Below, piece by piece: positions 8,667 to 18,046 of a DNA stretch of 64,000 nt (positions are counted from its first letter, which is position 1; the number at the start of each line of letters is the position of its first letter). This DNA is from Actinomycetes bacterium (GTDB taxonomy: Bacteria > Actinomycetota > Coriobacteriia > Anaerosomatales > Anaerosomataceae), in assembly GCA_021372825.1 (NCBI GenBank), contig JAJFTR010000041.1, positions 1-64,000 of the forward strand, in the 5' to 3' direction. The notes below the pieces were generated by a model, which saw only the letters and a list, made by a program, of their open reading frames with translations, was not told the origin of the DNA and searched no databases. The position numbers and the translations under genes were made by a program.

Positions 8667-10901
8667 CTACTGCATCATCACCGTGTCGATCGCCTTGAGT
8701 CCGGCCTCTGAGATCGCTCCGACGCCGCCGAGAAGCCAGATCTGCGAGATCGTGGTGCGCTTCTCGGCGAGCAGGCTCGCTGTGCCGGCGGGACATGTGT
8801 CGCGACGGCTCAACACCAGCGCATTGGGCTTGGTGCCCGCGAGCATGGCCCCGGCAAGCGCATCTGCGTAGGACTCACCTGTCGCGATGTAGACCTCTGT
8901 GAAGGTGAAGCCCTGCGTGCCCGCGTAGCGCGCGAGCGCGGCCGAGGTGGCATACCGATCGCTGCCGGCGATGCGCGTGGACTGCACTCCGGTGATAGTC
9001 TCGACAGCCGTCTCCACGGGTGATCCGACCGCGGCCGTCCCCCCTGCGATGACCACCGTGGACGGCTTCGCGGCGCCAAGATAGTCAGCCGCGGAAGGCG
9101 GGAGGGTCGCCTGTTTGGTGAGAATGATAGGCCACGCTTTCGCATACGCAAGAGAGGAGGCCGACGCTGCGTCGGGCCACATCTGACCGCTCACGACGAT
9201 CACCCCTTGCGGGCTCATCAGCTTCCGGGTCTTGTCCGCCACCTTGCGCGCGGTGTCGTACCGGTCCACGCCCTCGATCCGCTCGACGGTAGCGGTGGGC
9301 ACGGCGGCCCTTACCGCCTCCGTGACCTCGGCAGAGACCGCACCGGTCCCGCCAAGCACGTAGACCGCCGACGGTTTCAGCCGTCCAAGCTCGCTTGCGA
9401 CCGGCGAAGGCAACCTATCGGCTGCGGTGAGAAGAAGCGCGCCTTTGGTGGCGCCCGCAAGAGACGAGCCCGCAAGGGCGTCGGCGAACTGCTCACCACT
9501 CGCGATCACGACCGCCGGCGCTGTCGAAGAGAACGTCCGCTTGGAGAGCGCGACGGCTGTGGCATATCGGTCCGTGCCGCTTATGCGCGTGATCGGGAAC
9601 CCGGAGAAGGTGAAGTTCGGTGACTTGAGAACGAGTGCGGACTTGACAGTGTATGAGGTGAGCTTGACCGAACCACCGTTCGAGAAACGGAAGGTCACCC
9701 AGCGCGGGTACCCGGAGACACCCCGCTGGATGAGCACACCTGTCACCCACACCGACGAGCCTGCGCCTGCGGGAACAGGCGCCAGACCGTGGTTCGCAAG
9801 TTCGTTTGCGACGGTCGAAGAAGCCTTGAGGTCGCCCGCGATGGTCAGACCCGACATCGTGACCTTCCACGAGCTGTGCGGCGATCCGGCGTCGCCCTCA
9901 TACGGGTCGTCGACGCCCGTGTAGTACGGCCGAGGCGTCGAGTACCCCCACGAGTCCTCGATGTTCGCCGTGTGTCCGCCGGAGGCCGAGAAGAAGAACG
10001 TCTGCACGATGGTCGTGCCGTACTTGACGAGCTTGCCGAGAGTGGCATCCACCGCGGCGTTCGTCGACGCTTGCTCGTGCTGTACCACCTGTCCCTGTGA
10101 AAGACGGGAGTGGCCGCCGTAGACCTGGTCGGAAGTGGTGCAGTAAAGCGCCGAGTCACTGTTGCGAACGCCGTCGTCGTCCGGGTCGACCTCGGCCTTC
10201 GCATACGAGTGAGCGACCACGGCTTGGGCCTTGAGAGCTTCCGGCTTCCAGCTCGCCGGACTTTCTCGCGGAACGACACCGTACAGGTAATGCTTGAGAG
10301 TCACGACGTTGAGAAGGAGCAGCTTTCCAGACTTCGGAAGCAGATGCGCGGAGCCGCGCCAGCGCACCCAGCCGAACCCGCTCGGCCCGCTGGGGTCTTT
10401 GACCTGGAAGACCGAGTCCCCGCCCACGGGGTCGAGAGTGACCTCCCCGCTGAGCGTCGCCAGCGTGTTCCCCGCGGCATTCTTCATCACCACGCTCGTC
10501 CCGCTGCAGGTGAACGTGTAGTCGGTGTTCTTAGGGTAGGAGCGTGTACCCGCGCTGTCGCGAACCGTGAGAGTCGCGTCCACACCGCGTATCGTCCAAT
10601 CGGTTTGCGGGAGGGCGTCTGCCGCGAGGTGCACCTTGATGTCAGGGTTCTTCGCCGCAGTCGCGATCGTCGTTCCCTGGAAGTAGTGTTTGACGATAGC
10701 GTCGTACTTCCACCCGTGGAGCGCATGACCCTGCGATCCGTACTGCGACAGCCCGATACCATGACCGTACCCGCCACCGTGGATCGTGAAGTCAGGGATC
10801 GCGAGAGGCTCAAGGGCCTGCGCGGGGATCGCTCCGATCGATGCGGCCAGTGCGCAGGCGCACACCGACGCGACAAACCGGATGAGCTTACTGTGTTTCA
10901 C
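8667..10901 (-). CDS. Secreted SpoIID/LytB-domain protein with C-terminal cell-wall-binding repeats
   Basis: A 744-residue exported protein that probably cleaves or remodels peptidoglycan. A signal peptide (about 1-30) is followed by a SpoIID-type domain to about residue 370 with GGYGHGIGLSQYGSQG near the start, then ESPASWKPEALKAQAVVAHS and FFFSASGGHTANIEDSWG. Residues about 440-744 hold three CWB2 repeats, each with an RISGTDRYATA-like opening and a VYVLGGTGAVS-like end, which anchor proteins to wall polymers. GTG at 10901 is preferred to the one six bases earlier because GGAGG then has an eight-base spacing. The GHG(I)G motif, normally C-terminal in SpoIID, comes first here. Confidence 0.93.
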   Translation of the reverse strand: MKHSKLIRFVASVCACALAASIGAIPAQALEPLAIPDFTIHGGGYGHGIGLSQYGSQGHALHGWKYDAIVKHYFQGTTIATAAKNPDIKVHLAADALPQTDWTIRGVDATLTVRDSAGTRSYPKNTDYTFTCSGTSVVMKNAAGNTLATLSGEVTLDPVGGDSVFQVKDPSGPSGFGWVRWRGSAHLLPKSGKLLLLNVVTLKHYLYGVVPRESPASWKPEALKAQAVVAHSYAKAEVDPDDDGVRNSDSALYCTTSDQVYGGHSRLSQGQVVQHEQASTNAAVDATLGKLVKYGTTIVQTFFFSASGGHTANIEDSWGYSTPRPYYTGVDDPYEGDAGSPHSSWKVTMSGLTIAGDLKASSTVANELANHGLAPVPAGAGSSVWVTGVLIQRGVSGYPRWVTFRFSNGGSVKLTSYTVKSALVLKSPNFTFSGFPITRISGTDRYATAVALSKRTFSSTAPAVVIASGEQFADALAGSSLAGATKGALLLTAADRLPSPVASELGRLKPSAVYVLGGTGAVSAEVTEAVRAAVPTATVERIEGVDRYDTARKVADKTRKLMSPQGVIVVSGQMWPDAASASSLAYAKAWPIILTKQATLPPSAADYLGAAKPSTVVIAGGTAAVGSPVETAVETITGVQSTRIAGSDRYATSAALARYAGTQGFTFTEVYIATGESYADALAGAMLAGTKPNALVLSRRDTCPAGTASLLAEKRTTISQIWLLGGVGAISEAGLKAIDTVMMQ

Positions 10902-10973
10902 GGCCACGTCCTCCGCGTGCTACGACGTCATCCACCAGTCATCCTAGCACATCGGCAGTTCCACCCGGCGCGC

Positions 10974-12113
10974 TCAGCCGCTCGCGGTAAGCGTTTCGTA
11001 GGCGTTGACGATCGTGCCCGAGACATGCTGCCACGACAGCTCGCGCTCTATCAACTCACGTCCACGGCGTCCCATCGCCCGAGCGAGCCCGGGCTCGTCC
11101 TTGAGCCGTAGGAGCGCCTCTTCTCCTGACGCCGGATCATCCGGGTCGATCGCGATGCCCACTCCGTTGCGCTCGACGAAGTCGCCAGTCCAGGTACCGG
11201 AGTACACGATCACCGGAAGGCCGCATGCCATGGACTCCATGACCTTCACCGGGAACGACGTTCTCACGTTGCCGAGATGTGCGTCATACAGCACCCAGCT
11301 CACATCGATGCGCCGGTACAGGCTTGGTGTCTCGTCATAGGTGAACGCACCTGACACCTCGATACGGCCGTTCCCTGCCGCTGCCTGGGCGACCGCGCGC
11401 TCCGCGACTCCTCCGCCCGCCAGGAGCGCCGCCATGTCCTCGTGACGGCCGACGATGTCGATCAAGGCGAGAAGGCCCTTGACGTAGCGTTTCGAGCCGA
11501 TGTACCCCACGGTGAAGAGCCGCTCGGGGCGCGACTCGGCAGGCCGGAACATCTCGGCATCCGGCGCGTTGGGTATCGCGCGCGCGCGGGACCCTGCAAG
11601 CATCTGGTAGTGGTCCATCGTCCCCGGATTCGCTACGAACACGAGCGCGGCGTGAGCGACGGCGCGCCGCTCCAAGACGTCGACAAGAGTCCGAGCCACG
11701 ATGCCCACCAACCCCTTCTGAGGCACCATGCTTGCGTCTCGGTAGAGTTCGTGGAAGTCGAGGACCACCTTCACCGCGTCGCGACGGTTTCGGACCCGCA
11801 TCCCGACGACGGCGGTATCCAGATCGTGACAATGCACGACGTCCGGCTCGAGTTCCAGAACGCGACTCGTGGCATTCGCCCAGAACCGTGCGAAAAGCGG
11901 CAGGCTTCGCAGTCCCGCGCCGTACGCCGCCTGCGGCCCCACACGCTCTATCACGAACCCGTCGCGCTTCTCGCGCGCCGGCGCGGCGCCCGAGCGGTCC
12001 CACGCCACGATGGTGACCTCGCGACCCGAGCTCGCCAACACACGCGCCTCCTTCTCGACCCTCGGGTCAGAGACGCAGTCGTTGGAAAGCACCATGACCA
12101 CACGCTCACCCAC
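10974..12113 (-). CDS. GT4-family glycosyltransferase
   Basis: Cytoplasmic or membrane-associated sugar transferase of the GT-B fold, acting in polysaccharide repeat-unit assembly. The N-terminal half has LSNDCVSDPRVEKEARVLA, a pattern shared with the transferase at 16865, and the C-terminal donor domain has TVGYIGSKRYVKGLLALIDI and FPVKVMESMACGLPVIVYSG with the conserved Glu. GTG at 12113 overlaps the stop of the upstream transferase by eight bases, so translation is probably coupled. Donor and acceptor sugars cannot be told from sequence. Confidence 0.9.
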   Translation of the reverse strand: MGERVVMVLSNDCVSDPRVEKEARVLASSGREVTIVAWDRSGAAPAREKRDGFVIERVGPQAAYGAGLRSLPLFARFWANATSRVLELEPDVVHCHDLDTAVVGMRVRNRRDAVKVVLDFHELYRDASMVPQKGLVGIVARTLVDVLERRAVAHAALVFVANPGTMDHYQMLAGSRARAIPNAPDAEMFRPAESRPERLFTVGYIGSKRYVKGLLALIDIVGRHEDMAALLAGGGVAERAVAQAAAGNGRIEVSGAFTYDETPSLYRRIDVSWVLYDAHLGNVRTSFPVKVMESMACGLPVIVYSGTWTGDFVERNGVGIAIDPDDPASGEEALLRLKDEPGLARAMGRRGRELIERELSWQHVSGTIVNAYETLTASG

Positions 12114-13329
12114 GTCCAGACCCCCCGGATGCCGCAGCTCCCACCACAGAGCGGTAGACCGCCGTGAGCTGCTCCCCTATGCGCTCCTGGGAATAGCGCT
12201 CGTGAGCCCGTGCGGCGATAGACTCCCTATCCCACTGCGCCTCGGCCGAGAAGAGACGCGACAGACCCTGTGCCACCGCGCTCACGTCATCTGGCGCGAC
12301 CAGCACGCCGTCCTGCTCGGTCACGATGTCCTCGGGCCCTCCTGATCGTGTCGCAAGCACCGGCAGCCCGGTAGCAAGCGCCTCGACGATCGCCACGCCG
12401 AAACCTTCGCTTCGAGACGCAAGTGCGAAGGCGTCCGCTCTCGCGAGCACGCTCGCGACCTCCTCGTCAGAAAGCGGACCGAGGAAACGCACGCGCTCCG
12501 CGAGCCCCTCTTCGACAGCGATCGCCTTCAATCTTCCCAGCTCGGGCCCGCCGCCGACGACATCCAGAGTGATGTCCATACCCGAGCGAACGGCCTCGCC
12601 CACCCCCCGGACAAGCACGTCGTGTCCTTTGACGGGCACGAGATTGCCGATACTGGCAAGCCGAAACGGCCCGTCGTGGTGCTCGCGGGGCACATAGGTG
12701 AAACGCAGATCATCGTAGGTGTTGGGTATGACACCGATCTTGGTCGGATCCACGCAATCCAGGGCCCGGATCTCATCGGCTAGCGCGGTGCTGACGCATA
12801 CCACAGCCGCTGCACAGCTGAGCGTGTGCCGCACTTCGCGGACCCACGAGGGCCGAGCCAGGTTGCTGCGCAGGTCAGAGCCGTGCACTGATATCACCAG
12901 CGGGATCCCTGACCCGCCGATCAGTCTGCGCGCTGCCGCGGCACTCGGGTAGATGGCGTGCGCGTGCACGAAATGGGGGTGGTGTTCCGCACACACCTCA
13001 CGGAAAGCCCCGCGGGACGCCGCAGCCATCGAGGGCGCGACCGACATGTACATCAACCGCCGAGGAAGCACCGCGTACCGGGGGCGCCACACAGGAATCC
13101 CTTCGTACGCCGGCGCGCCGGCGACGTAGGGACGGCGCAGCGCCGCGGCCAGCCATCGTGGAGCCCACGGAACGGGAGCGATCACACACCAGTCCGTCTC
13201 GGCACGCGTCGCCCGCAGTTGCTGAACGGTGAACAGCCCGCGGGACGGCTCGGCGTCGTTGGGGAACTGCTTCGCGAAGGCGAGCCCACGCAGCGGATGC
13301 TGCGCGCGACCATGGCCTACCTCAGTCAC
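12106..13329 (-). CDS. GT4-family glycosyltransferase
   Basis: About 407 residues. The start is placed at GTG 13329, with GGAG five bases upstream; a GTG two codons earlier is an alternative. Everything further upstream in this frame is shadow of the Wzz gene, which it overlaps by eight bases. Glyco_transf_4 and Glycos_transf_1 domains follow each other: HAHAIYPSAAAARRLIG and VISVHGSDL in the acceptor half, then VIPNTYDDLRF, LASIGNLVPVKGHDVLV and SRSEGFGVAIVEALATGLPV in the donor half with the E-x7-E pair. It works in the same polysaccharide locus; specificity is unknown. Confidence 0.91.
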   Translation of the reverse strand: MTEVGHGRAQHPLRGLAFAKQFPNDAEPSRGLFTVQQLRATRAETDWCVIAPVPWAPRWLAAALRRPYVAGAPAYEGIPVWRPRYAVLPRRLMYMSVAPSMAAASRGAFREVCAEHHPHFVHAHAIYPSAAAARRLIGGSGIPLVISVHGSDLRSNLARPSWVREVRHTLSCAAAVVCVSTALADEIRALDCVDPTKIGVIPNTYDDLRFTYVPREHHDGPFRLASIGNLVPVKGHDVLVRGVGEAVRSGMDITLDVVGGGPELGRLKAIAVEEGLAERVRFLGPLSDEEVASVLARADAFALASRSEGFGVAIVEALATGLPVLATRSGGPEDIVTEQDGVLVAPDDVSAVAQGLSRLFSAEAQWDRESIAARAHERYSQERIGEQLTAVYRSVVGAAASGGSGRG

Positions 13330-14068
13330 GTGCACTCCGGAGGAACAACAACTCACGGATGAATGCAAGCAGAAGTCCCGCGACCAGACCGGCCACTGCC
13401 GCGCCCAGAGCGCCCTGAGTCCGCTTGCTCGCCGCGGATGCCGTGCCGACAGACACGTCACCAGTGTAGACGTACGCCTTGGCGTAGGTCGCGCTGAGTG
13501 CTTCCAGATCGGCGAGCTCCCTTTGCGCTTGCCACTTGCGAAAAGCGAGATCCACGCGCTCCCATCCTGGTTCGAGCTCAGCGACCTTAAGGGCATCCAG
13601 CAGCGCCTTGGTGTTGGCGATCGCCTTCTCCTGACGTCCGAGTTCTGTCGCGCCGAGCGCACGCACCTCCTCAAGGGTGGCTAGGGCCGCGGCATCCACG
13701 ATCTTCTCTGCTCCGGAACGATCAGGGCCCGTGTACTCCAGCACAAAAGAACTCACTGGGGAGCCCACTGTGTACGCGCGCAGCTTCGGAGCAAGGTCGC
13801 TTGCGGGCGTTCCGGTGCGTTGTGCCACACCGTCGATGAACTGCGTGTCTTGGGCGGCCGTGAGAAGCCGCTGAGGACCTGGGAGACCGTTCACGCGCGC
13901 CAGAATGGATGCGTCGACCTGCACGGATGCGCTTGCGGTGTATGTCGTCTGTTCATCGAGTGCAAGGGCGTATCCGGCGATCGCCGCCACGACTGTCGCG
14001 ATCACGATGATCCACCACTGACGTCTCAGCGCATCCCCCACAGTGACAGACAGGGTTCTCGGTGTCAT
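13322..14068 (-). CDS. Wzz-like chain-length determinant / polysaccharide co-polymerase
   Basis: A 248-residue membrane protein with one transmembrane helix near each end (WWIIVIATVVAAIAGYALAL near residue 20 and GAAVAGLVAGLLLAFIREL near the C-terminus) and a helical exported middle, the architecture of Wzz proteins that set polymer length. The ATG at 14068 overlaps the TGA of the ligase gene (ATGA) with GGAGG upstream, which indicates translational coupling. No kinase domain follows, unlike many Gram-positive co-polymerases. A diverged paralogue is at 55136-55930. Confidence 0.8.
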   Translation of the reverse strand: MTPRTLSVTVGDALRRQWWIIVIATVVAAIAGYALALDEQTTYTASASVQVDASILARVNGLPGPQRLLTAAQDTQFIDGVAQRTGTPASDLAPKLRAYTVGSPVSSFVLEYTGPDRSGAEKIVDAAALATLEEVRALGATELGRQEKAIANTKALLDALKVAELEPGWERVDLAFRKWQAQRELADLEALSATYAKAYVYTGDVSVGTASAASKRTQGALGAAVAGLVAGLLLAFIRELLFLRSARD

Positions 14069-15447
14069 ACATGGACCTCCTCGGCATCCCTCGTGAACCG
14101 TGTGGCCGCCACCGTCAGAGCGAGGAACAGCCACAGGTACTCGAAGTACAGATAGTACTGGAAGAGCGACTGTACGAGCACGGCTAGAAGCCCAGCGACT
14201 CCTAGCGACTCGTAGACGTTCCAACCCCGATGACGCCGGCTACGTACCACCCACACGATACTGCCGACGATGAGAATCTCCGACACGAGCCCCATGATGC
14301 CCATTTCCGCCCAGAGCGCCAAGGGCAGCTGGTGCGGACGGGTGATCGAGATCAGTGCGCCGATCCTCCTGTACTTCGGATACGCGAGACTGTACGCTCC
14401 AAGCCCCGTGCCGAAGACCCAGCGGTCACGGATCATGTCCACCGTCGAACCCACCATCAAGTAGCGAGTCCGAATCGAGCTGTCGGCCTCGATGTCGACG
14501 ACTGAGGTGAGCCTATCGAGCACCTGCCCAGGCGCGGCCAACAGAATGACGGCAGCACATGCGACAGCCGCTCCGGCGAGCCATGGACGCCGCTTCCGAG
14601 GCGCGGTCATCACCAGCACCACGACGCCGAGTAGAACACCCACCATCCCCGTGCGCGAAAGCGTGACACCTAGTCCGAGTCCGCAGACCCCTGCCAAGGC
14701 GAGCCACACTGCTGCGTCACGCCACCTGCGCGCATGCACCGCCTTTGCCAGCGCGGCGATCACCGCCACAGAGAGGAACGTCCCAAGGAGGTTGGGATCC
14801 TCAAAGAACGCACCGGGACGTGCGCGAGAGACGCCGCCTGCGGCAACATCCACGTGTGTGCTGCCGATGGGGAACCCTGGCACCGCATATTGCACAAGTG
14901 CGAGCATGGACGACGCAGCGCCCGTCCCCACGACCACTGACACCACGCGATCCGCCATACGCTCGTCACGTACGAAAGTCACGACCGACAGCGTGAAAAG
15001 CCACAGGAACACCAGCCGAACGATGGAGACCACAGTGGCCGCCTTGTCGAGCGAGCCTGGCAGAGACCACACGGCCGCGGCCACGAGTGCAGCGATGCCG
15101 ACGTCGAGTGCCGAGAGACGAGGGGCCGACGTCTCGGGATCACGAAGCCAGGCGATCGCCCACGCGACCAGCGTGAGCAACAGGGACACATGGAAGACCG
15201 TGATGGACAGCGGCTCGGTCAAGAGGCGTCCTGCCACATCAAGCGGGAGTACCAAGAGCATGAGGAGCACTCCACGTTCCGGATGCGGGAGAACCAAGAC
15301 GAGAGCAATGACGAGCACTGCCACAGCAACAACGGTGGCAGCAGCAGATCTTGCTCCTTCCTGCGCGGCGAGTGCCGCCAACAGCCCGACGACAGCGGCG
15401 GCCAGCGCCCACGGCAGACGCGTCGCAGCGGCGGTTCTTCTTTCCAC
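14065..15447 (-). CDS. O-antigen ligase / Wzy-type polymerase family membrane protein
   Basis: About 460 residues with some twelve hydrophobic helices, of the Wzy_C/O-antigen ligase family, which joins lipid-linked glycan units on the outer face of the membrane. The family loop is visible as DRWVFGTGLGAYSLAYPKYR followed by TRPHQLPLALWAEMGIMGL, with an essential His. In a Gram-positive cell the polymerase role is more likely than ligation to lipid A. GTG at 15447 directly follows the stop of the upstream transferase. A paralogue lies at 55908-57317 and shares an identical 41-base stretch near the C-terminal end. Confidence 0.88.
   Translation of the reverse strand: MERRTAAATRLPWALAAAVVGLLAALAAQEGARSAAATVVAVAVLVIALVLVLPHPERGVLLMLLVLPLDVAGRLLTEPLSITVFHVSLLLTLVAWAIAWLRDPETSAPRLSALDVGIAALVAAAVWSLPGSLDKAATVVSIVRLVFLWLFTLSVVTFVRDERMADRVVSVVVGTGAASSMLALVQYAVPGFPIGSTHVDVAAGGVSRARPGAFFEDPNLLGTFLSVAVIAALAKAVHARRWRDAAVWLALAGVCGLGLGVTLSRTGMVGVLLGVVVLVMTAPRKRRPWLAGAAVACAAVILLAAPGQVLDRLTSVVDIEADSSIRTRYLMVGSTVDMIRDRWVFGTGLGAYSLAYPKYRRIGALISITRPHQLPLALWAEMGIMGLVSEILIVGSIVWVVRSRRHRGWNVYESLGVAGLLAVLVQSLFQYYLYFEYLWLFLALTVAATRFTRDAEEVHV
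14131..14171. repeat. 41-base copy 1 shared by the two O-antigen-ligase genes
   Basis: This stretch is identical to 55980-56020. On the minus strand both encode SLFQYYLYFEYLW close to the ligase C-terminus. It marks the two ligase/Wzz modules as paralogous; full DNA identity over 41 bases in otherwise diverged genes suggests local gene conversion or strong constraint. Confidence 0.85.
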
Positions 15448-16766
15448 TACGACACGACCTCGTCAAGCAGGGCTGCTACGGTCCTTACCTGCAGCCGACG
15501 GTCGAACCGCTCGATCACGCTTTCCACAGGCGCATGCCGTGACGCACCCGAGCGCTTCTCGTGTGCGATGGCGTTGAGTGCGGCGGCCACCCCAGTAGCA
15601 TCGCCGTAGGGTACGACCGTGCCGGCGTGGGCGTCCCGAACGAGATGAGCGGCAGCGCCATCTGGTGGGCCGACCAAGAGCACCGGAAGCCCGATGCCGA
15701 GATACTCGAACAACTTTCCGGTGTATATGGCCTCGGCCCCCGGACGATCGGCAAGCACGACAAGTCCTGCGTCCGCGTGCGAAACGATGCCAAGAGCGTC
15801 GCGATGAGGCAGGAAGCCATGGCGTACGACGTGGTCGTCCAAAGCGCGCGCTCGGATGATCTGAGTGACGTGATCGGACTCGGGGCCCACGATATCGATG
15901 ATCACATCGCTGGCCGGCCCGTGCTGTTCCACGGCACAAGCTACTCCGTCGAAGAACGGCGTCGGATCCGTACTGCCGTAGAACCGCCCCATGAAGGCGA
16001 TGCGTGCGGGACCATCCAGGGGCGCCCATGCGGGTAGATCGGCCCTGTCGAAGCCGTTCGGGACGGTGATCGCCCGTGGCGCTCCATACTCCAGCGCTTC
16101 GGCTGAAATGGGCTCGGAGACGCACACTGCGGCGGCGGCACGGTGCATGACTTCGCGTTCGAGCGCAAGAGAGCGCGCGTCGCGCCGCGGCGATTCCGGC
16201 CACCTGTAGGCGGGATTGCTCACCCACGGGTCGCGGACATCCGCGACCAAGGGCAGATCCAAGACCTTCGCGACATAGGCGCCCGCCACAAGGGCGGAGT
16301 GCGGAGGACCGGAGGCGAGGACCGCATCGAACCCGACGCATGCGTGCAACCGTGCTGCGGCCCTCGGGACCTCAGCCGCCCACCGCGCAGCCGCATCCAG
16401 CCAGAAGGCGCGCACGACGCGAGTACTCAAGGGCGCCCTGCCGGTGTTCGTCGAGGTGCGTGGCGCCTGGGAATCCGTGGGCCTCGTTCTGCGCCGATGC
16501 ATTCGTTTCGCCGGAGCAAGGGCGCGCGCAACGAGCGCAGACGGGTCGCGGTTTGGGATGCGCTCCACCGGCACGAAGTCCACCTGCTCTAGAAGACTCT
16601 CGTCTGTGGGACGGCCCCACACCGGAGTGGCCGTAACAACATACGGGCTCCACCCCCATTCAGGCAGGTAGTGCGCAAGCTTGGCCACTCGCTGCACACC
16701 ACCGCCAGCTGAGGGCGGGAACTCGTACGTTATAATGAGCAGGTTCCTGGGCTGGTTCTGAGTCAC
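15447..16766 (-). CDS. GT4-family glycosyltransferase
   Basis: A 439-residue transferase. The N-terminal domain begins LLIITYEFPPSAGGGVQRVAK, a typical opening of Glyco_transf_4 enzymes, and the donor half has VPNGFDRADL, IAFMGRFYGSTDPTPFF and FEYLGIGLPVLLVGPPDG. The start is a GTG at 16766 that has no purine-rich ribosome site; a good -10 box ends only ten bases upstream, so the message may be leaderless. It is the first gene of the minus-strand run ligase-Wzz-GT4-GT4 and is divergent from the gene at 16865. Confidence 0.9.
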   Translation of the reverse strand: MTQNQPRNLLIITYEFPPSAGGGVQRVAKLAHYLPEWGWSPYVVTATPVWGRPTDESLLEQVDFVPVERIPNRDPSALVARALAPAKRMHRRRTRPTDSQAPRTSTNTGRAPLSTRVVRAFWLDAAARWAAEVPRAAARLHACVGFDAVLASGPPHSALVAGAYVAKVLDLPLVADVRDPWVSNPAYRWPESPRRDARSLALEREVMHRAAAAVCVSEPISAEALEYGAPRAITVPNGFDRADLPAWAPLDGPARIAFMGRFYGSTDPTPFFDGVACAVEQHGPASDVIIDIVGPESDHVTQIIRARALDDHVVRHGFLPHRDALGIVSHADAGLVVLADRPGAEAIYTGKLFEYLGIGLPVLLVGPPDGAAAHLVRDAHAGTVVPYGDATGVAAALNAIAHEKRSGASRHAPVESVIERFDRRLQVRTVAALLDEVVS

Positions 16767-16775
16767 GAGTCAGAT

Positions 16776-16804
16776 AGTATACGGACTCGGCTGGAGGGGC
16801 CACA
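16776..16804 (-). promoter_or_regulatory. Promoter for the leftward glycosyltransferase run, probably leaderless
   Basis: On the minus strand TATACT (16776-16781) has a TTGTGG/TGTGGC block 17-18 bases upstream. The predicted start of transcription is only about three bases before the GTG at 16766. The 98-base gap to the divergent gene at 16865 must hold promoters for both directions; the short repeated gagtc/gactc blocks in it may be an operator, which I cannot confirm. Confidence 0.45.
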
Positions 16805-16864
16805 ACCTGCAGGAGCGACCCGTCACCAACGTGTCACATCGTTCATGTGCGAACAGGAGTCTCC

Positions 16865-18046
16865 GTGCGCATCGGCATGCTGCTGCCAAACCACCACTTC
16901 CCTCCTGACATCAGGGTCGAGAAGGAGGCGCAGGTACTCTCGGCCGCAGGCCACGAGGTGTTCCTGCTGAGCCGCCGAGACGGTTCGCAACCCCCCGAGG
17001 AGCAAGTCGGACCCATCCACGTCGTGCGGCACCGCGTGCATCCGGGATCGGCCCTACGGCGAAAGGCTGACTCGCTCACCTTTCTTGTCACGATGGACTC
17101 CCCCTCATGGAGGGCGGGCATGGAGAGCCTCATCATCCAACATGGCTGTGAAGTCCTGCACCTGCACGACCTGCCCTATGTTCCGTCGGCAGTCAAAGCC
17201 GCCCGGCGCCATGGAGTGCCGGTTGTGCTCGATCTGCACGAGAACTACCCGGCCGCCCTTGCATTGTGGGGCCGTCAGAGGCGCAAGCTGCTCTTCTCGC
17301 CTGCGCGTGCCGCTCGATTGGAGAGGTGGGCTCTTCGATCCGTGGACCGCGTCATCGTCGTGGTCGATGAAGCCAAGGACCGCGTGACGGCGCTCGGCGC
17401 CGATCCAGACCGAGTGACCGTCTTCGGCAACACAGAACCGCTCGGCCTCGTCCCTCCCGCTCCCCTACCCCTGGACTTCTCACACGGCCTTCGTTTGGTG
17501 TACGTGGGCGGGATCGCGGCTCACCGTGGGCTCGATACCGCGATCCAGGCCATGACCACAGTGTGTGAACACGATCCCGCGGCGATGCTCACCATCGTCG
17601 GGGATGGCGATGCTCTGCCCACATTGCGAGCACTGACAGACGAGCTTGGGCTTGCCGACCATGTGCGCTTCACGGGGTGGCTCGGCAAAGACGAAGCGAT
17701 GACCTACATCGCGGATGCGAACGTGGCGCTCGTACCTCACCACAGATCGCCGCACACCGACGCGACCATCCCCCACAAGCTTTTCCAGTACATGGCCCTC
17801 GGCCGCCCCGTGATCGTGAGTGATTGCGCGCCGCTCGCCCGGATCGTGCGCCAGGAGGGCTGCGGGCTGGTGTTCCGCTCGGGAGATGCCGTAGACCTCG
17901 CCTCACAGGTGCTCAAGGTCGCTGATCCTGCGACTGCCGGGGAGATGGCCGCTGCAGGACGGGCGGCAGTCCTCGAACGCTGGAATCTTGAGGCCGAGGG
18001 AGTCGCGCTGACCGAGATGTACGCGGGCCTGGCCCGGCACCGCTAG
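16865..18046 (+). CDS. GT4-family glycosyltransferase
   Basis: About 393 residues. AGGAG five bases before the GTG at 16865 fixes the start. The opening VRIGMLLPNHHFPPDIRVEK and LHDLPYVPSAVKAARRHGVP belong to the acceptor domain; LVYVGGIAAHRGLDTAIQAM and HKLFQYMALGRPVIVSDCAP to the UDP-sugar-binding half. DIRVEKEAQVL recalls DPRVEKEARVL in the transferase at 10974, so the two are probably related. It is the first gene of the rightward run GT4-Wzx-GT4-ugd-GT4. Confidence 0.9.
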   Translation: MRIGMLLPNHHFPPDIRVEKEAQVLSAAGHEVFLLSRRDGSQPPEEQVGPIHVVRHRVHPGSALRRKADSLTFLVTMDSPSWRAGMESLIIQHGCEVLHLHDLPYVPSAVKAARRHGVPVVLDLHENYPAALALWGRQRRKLLFSPARAARLERWALRSVDRVIVVVDEAKDRVTALGADPDRVTVFGNTEPLGLVPPAPLPLDFSHGLRLVYVGGIAAHRGLDTAIQAMTTVCEHDPAAMLTIVGDGDALPTLRALTDELGLADHVRFTGWLGKDEAMTYIADANVALVPHHRSPHTDATIPHKLFQYMALGRPVIVSDCAPLARIVRQEGCGLVFRSGDAVDLASQVLKVADPATAGEMAAAGRAAVLERWNLEAEGVALTEMYAGLARHR

